Source: JAHEFT01 sp963766195 (GTDB lineage Bacteria; Pseudomonadota; Gammaproteobacteria; Xanthomonadales; SZUA-36). Taken from it: a stretch of 64,000 nucleotides of DNA. Below the pieces are notes generated by a model that worked only from the letters and a program-made list of their open reading frames with translations, was not told the origin of the DNA and did not search any database. Below are positions 62,407 through 64,000 of the stretch, piece by piece (within the stretch, counting starts at the first letter, position 1; each line of letters starts with the position of its first letter). Position numbers and translations under genes: made by a program. The stretch covers positions 124,001 to 188,000 of the forward strand of contig CAVXYY010000005.1 in the NCBI GenBank assembly GCA_963766195.1, read 5' to 3'.

Positions 62407-64000
62407 ATGCTGTCCCATTCTTCAACCTTTGAAGAAGTAGTGATTGCTGAGCGATACAGCGTTGGCGACCTGCTGGTCGAAGTCGATACGCGCCGCGTGT
62501 TTCGGGGTGACGAGGAAGTTCATCTTACGGAACTGTCATTTGATGTGTTGGTCGTCTTGCTGCGTCACGCACCTGAAGTCGTTAGTAAGCAGCAATTGAT
62601 GAACGAGGTTTGGCAGGGCCTGGTCATCGAACCCGAAACCGTCAAAAAGCGTATTACGCTTTTGCGGGAATCTTTGGCGGATGGTGAACGACCAGACCCG
62701 CTGATCCGCGTGATCCGTGGCCGGGGTTACGCAATAAACGCATTAGTTGAACGACTTCCGGAAGAGCTGAAGAGAGATACGGATGTTGTTCGCGAGCACT
62801 CACATACCCGGGCCACAGGTAAGAAACTGCGCCGTATTATCCTGGTCGGACTGGCCCTGGTCCTGGCGTACTTCGCTTTCGACAAGTTCGTGCTGGAGTC
62901 TGTAAGAATCGCCAACATCACCGAGGAGACGGCCCGGCAGGCCCGCTCGGAAGCACTGGTGGAGTCCTACGGTGATCTGTCCATAGCGGTTTTGCCGTTT
63001 GTGAATATGAGTTCTGACCCGGAACAGGAATACTTCTCCGATGGCATCTCTGAAGAACTGCTTGGCTTGCTATCAAATATTCCGGAAATGCGGGTGATTT
63101 CACGTTCCTCGGCATTTACCTACAAGGGCAAGGACATCGACATTCCCACAGTGGCGAAAAAACTGAATGTCGCACTTGTCCTTGAAGGTTCGGTACGTAA
63201 GTCCGGTGACCGGGTACGTATCAGTGCGCAGTTGATTGAGGCGCGCTCCGACACCCACCTGTGGTCGGAGACCTATGACCGTGAACTCAAGGACATATTC
63301 GCGGTGCAGGACGAGATTTCGGCGGCCATTGTTGGTGCCCTGAAGCAGCATCTGGGGGTCGCGGTCGAGATGGCGCCTCAATTGGTTGCAGCAGCAAGCA
63401 CCGATGCCCATGATGCCTACCTGCGGGGCCGGTATCTGCTGGTCCAGCGTACGCGGGCAACTGTTGAGGGTGCAGTTCGGGAGTTCGAAAAGGCGATTGA
63501 GATCGCCCCTGATTATGCGCGTGCGCATGCGGAACTGGCCATTGCTACCCTTTTCCTGAATGAGGGATACCTCGGCGATGTACCCCGCTCCGAAGCCCTT
63601 TCCAGAGCAGGCCCCCATGCTGAGCGGGCCATGGCACTCGATCCAAACCTCGCCGAATCCCACGCCGCCACCGGTATGATCCTGGCCTACCATACGAATT
63701 GGGAAGCAGCCCTGGCGCAATACGAGCAGGCCATCCATCTCAATCCCAACTATGCGATTGTTTACCATTGGATGGCTATCATTCTTGGTAAAAATCTCGG
63801 ACGGTATACTGAAAGCTTTGCCCTAACGAAGACGGCTTTACAACTCGATCCGCTGTCGATCACGATCCGTTCTAACTACATCCAGTCGCTGCTCAACAGA
63901 GAGCGGTTCGCCGAGTTCGACCAGGAGCTTGAAAAAATTGCCACGATGGCTCCTGATTGGTATGCGCAAGGCCGTGCTGAGCGGATGTCCCTTGGCGGTC
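62407..64000 (+). CDS. CadC-like winged-helix regulator with TolB-like and TPR domains, partial
   Basis: The frame is open to the end of the window (531 codons). It starts with an OmpR/CadC-type winged helix (residues about 18-112: LTELSFDVLVVLLRHAPEVV, VIRGRGYAI), has one membrane helix (RIILVGLALVLAYFAFDKFV near 140), a periplasmic FlgO/TolB-N-like domain (SIAVLPFVNMSSDPEQEYF, VLEGSVRKSGDRVRISA) and TPR repeats (DAYLRGRYLL onward). It is a one-component membrane regulator that senses in the periplasm and binds DNA inside. The central domain is very close to the TPR protein at 18656, which lacks the DNA-binding part. The divergent HAF-repeat gene is a possible target. Confidence 0.88.
   Translation, partial: MLSHSSTFEEVVIAERYSVGDLLVEVDTRRVFRGDEEVHLTELSFDVLVVLLRHAPEVVSKQQLMNEVWQGLVIEPETVKKRITLLRESLADGERPDPLIRVIRGRGYAINALVERLPEELKRDTDVVREHSHTRATGKKLRRIILVGLALVLAYFAFDKFVLESVRIANITEETARQARSEALVESYGDLSIAVLPFVNMSSDPEQEYFSDGISEELLGLLSNIPEMRVISRSSAFTYKGKDIDIPTVAKKLNVALVLEGSVRKSGDRVRISAQLIEARSDTHLWSETYDRELKDIFAVQDEISAAIVGALKQHLGVAVEMAPQLVAAASTDAHDAYLRGRYLLVQRTRATVEGAVREFEKAIEIAPDYARAHAELAIATLFLNEGYLGDVPRSEALSRAGPHAERAMALDPNLAESHAATGMILAYHTNWEAALAQYEQAIHLNPNYAIVYHWMAIILGKNLGRYTESFALTKTALQLDPLSITIRSNYIQSLLNRERFAEFDQELEKIATMAPDWYAQGRAERMSLGG

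Noticed and set aside
1..64000. CRISPR arrays, rRNA genes, tRNA genes, phage genes
   Set aside because: Looked for and not seen: no regularly spaced repeats, no rRNA-like stretches, no integrase, capsid or terminase frames.

Overview
The window looks like a chromosomal segment of a free-living, probably marine gammaproteobacterium. The housekeeping genes (yajQ, yjjX, ybcJ-like, deaD, csp, trxC, rsgA, pip, TraR/DksA proteins) are gammaproteobacterial in type. There are many exported proteins of unknown role, and one carries paired F-(N/D)-PNRDGEG repeats of a kind I associate with Xanthomonadales, Wenzhouxiangella and Woeseia-like bacteria; this placement is inference. The left half is GC-rich and gene-dense. 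From about 35 kb on the GC content drops, gaps lengthen, and repeats and insertion sequences appear.

Layout. 1-8.1 kb: the end of a patatin-like gene, yjjX, an S4 protein and yajQ, a methyltransferase, a DEAD-box helicase, an exported SDR, proline iminopeptidase, a YbiI-like zinc finger, an RRM protein and a cold-shock protein. Four of these reading frames are broken by single-base shifts. 8.4-15.3 kb: a TraR/DksA protein, a 160-bp inverted-repeat element and an AddA/AddB-like helicase-nuclease pair. 15.4-22 kb: thioredoxin 2, a glycosyltransferase, a lipoprotein patatin, a membrane TolB-like/TPR protein and small envelope proteins. 22.3-28.4 kb: one 2035-codon gene that joins a membrane HELGH (M50-like) domain, a complete but circularly permuted enolase, a long helical region, and the ATP-grasp and phosphohistidine domains of a PPDK/PEP synthase without the PEP-binding barrel. 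This is the most remarkable object in the window. 28.4-35.8 kb: a serine hydrolase, a BRCT protein, a homocysteine methyltransferase, a GH18 glycosidase, an exported repeat protein and RsgA.

36-62 kb is an accessory region of single genes: polysaccharide deacetylase, VOC proteins, an NTE-type phospholipase with a cNMP-binding domain, an SbtA/SbtB bicarbonate transport pair, an MFS and an SLC13 transporter, a phosphatase-like protein, SDRs, a haloacid dehalogenase-like protein, an S9 peptidase and an iron-sulfur protein. These are separated by copies of a roughly 110-bp palindromic repeat, an IS110-family transposase, a deleted IS30 element with both inverted repeats, a 29-bp perfect palindrome, and a 27-bp direct repeat around the deacetylase. 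Three exported SDR paralogues occur in the window; the third has lost 49 residues including the NNAG motif. The window ends inside a CadC-like winged-helix regulator with TolB-like and TPR domains, a relative of the membrane TPR protein at 18.7 kb.

At several genes a TATAAT-like hexamer lies 5-6 bases before the start codon, which suggests leaderless transcripts. I saw no rRNA, tRNA, CRISPR array or integrase gene.
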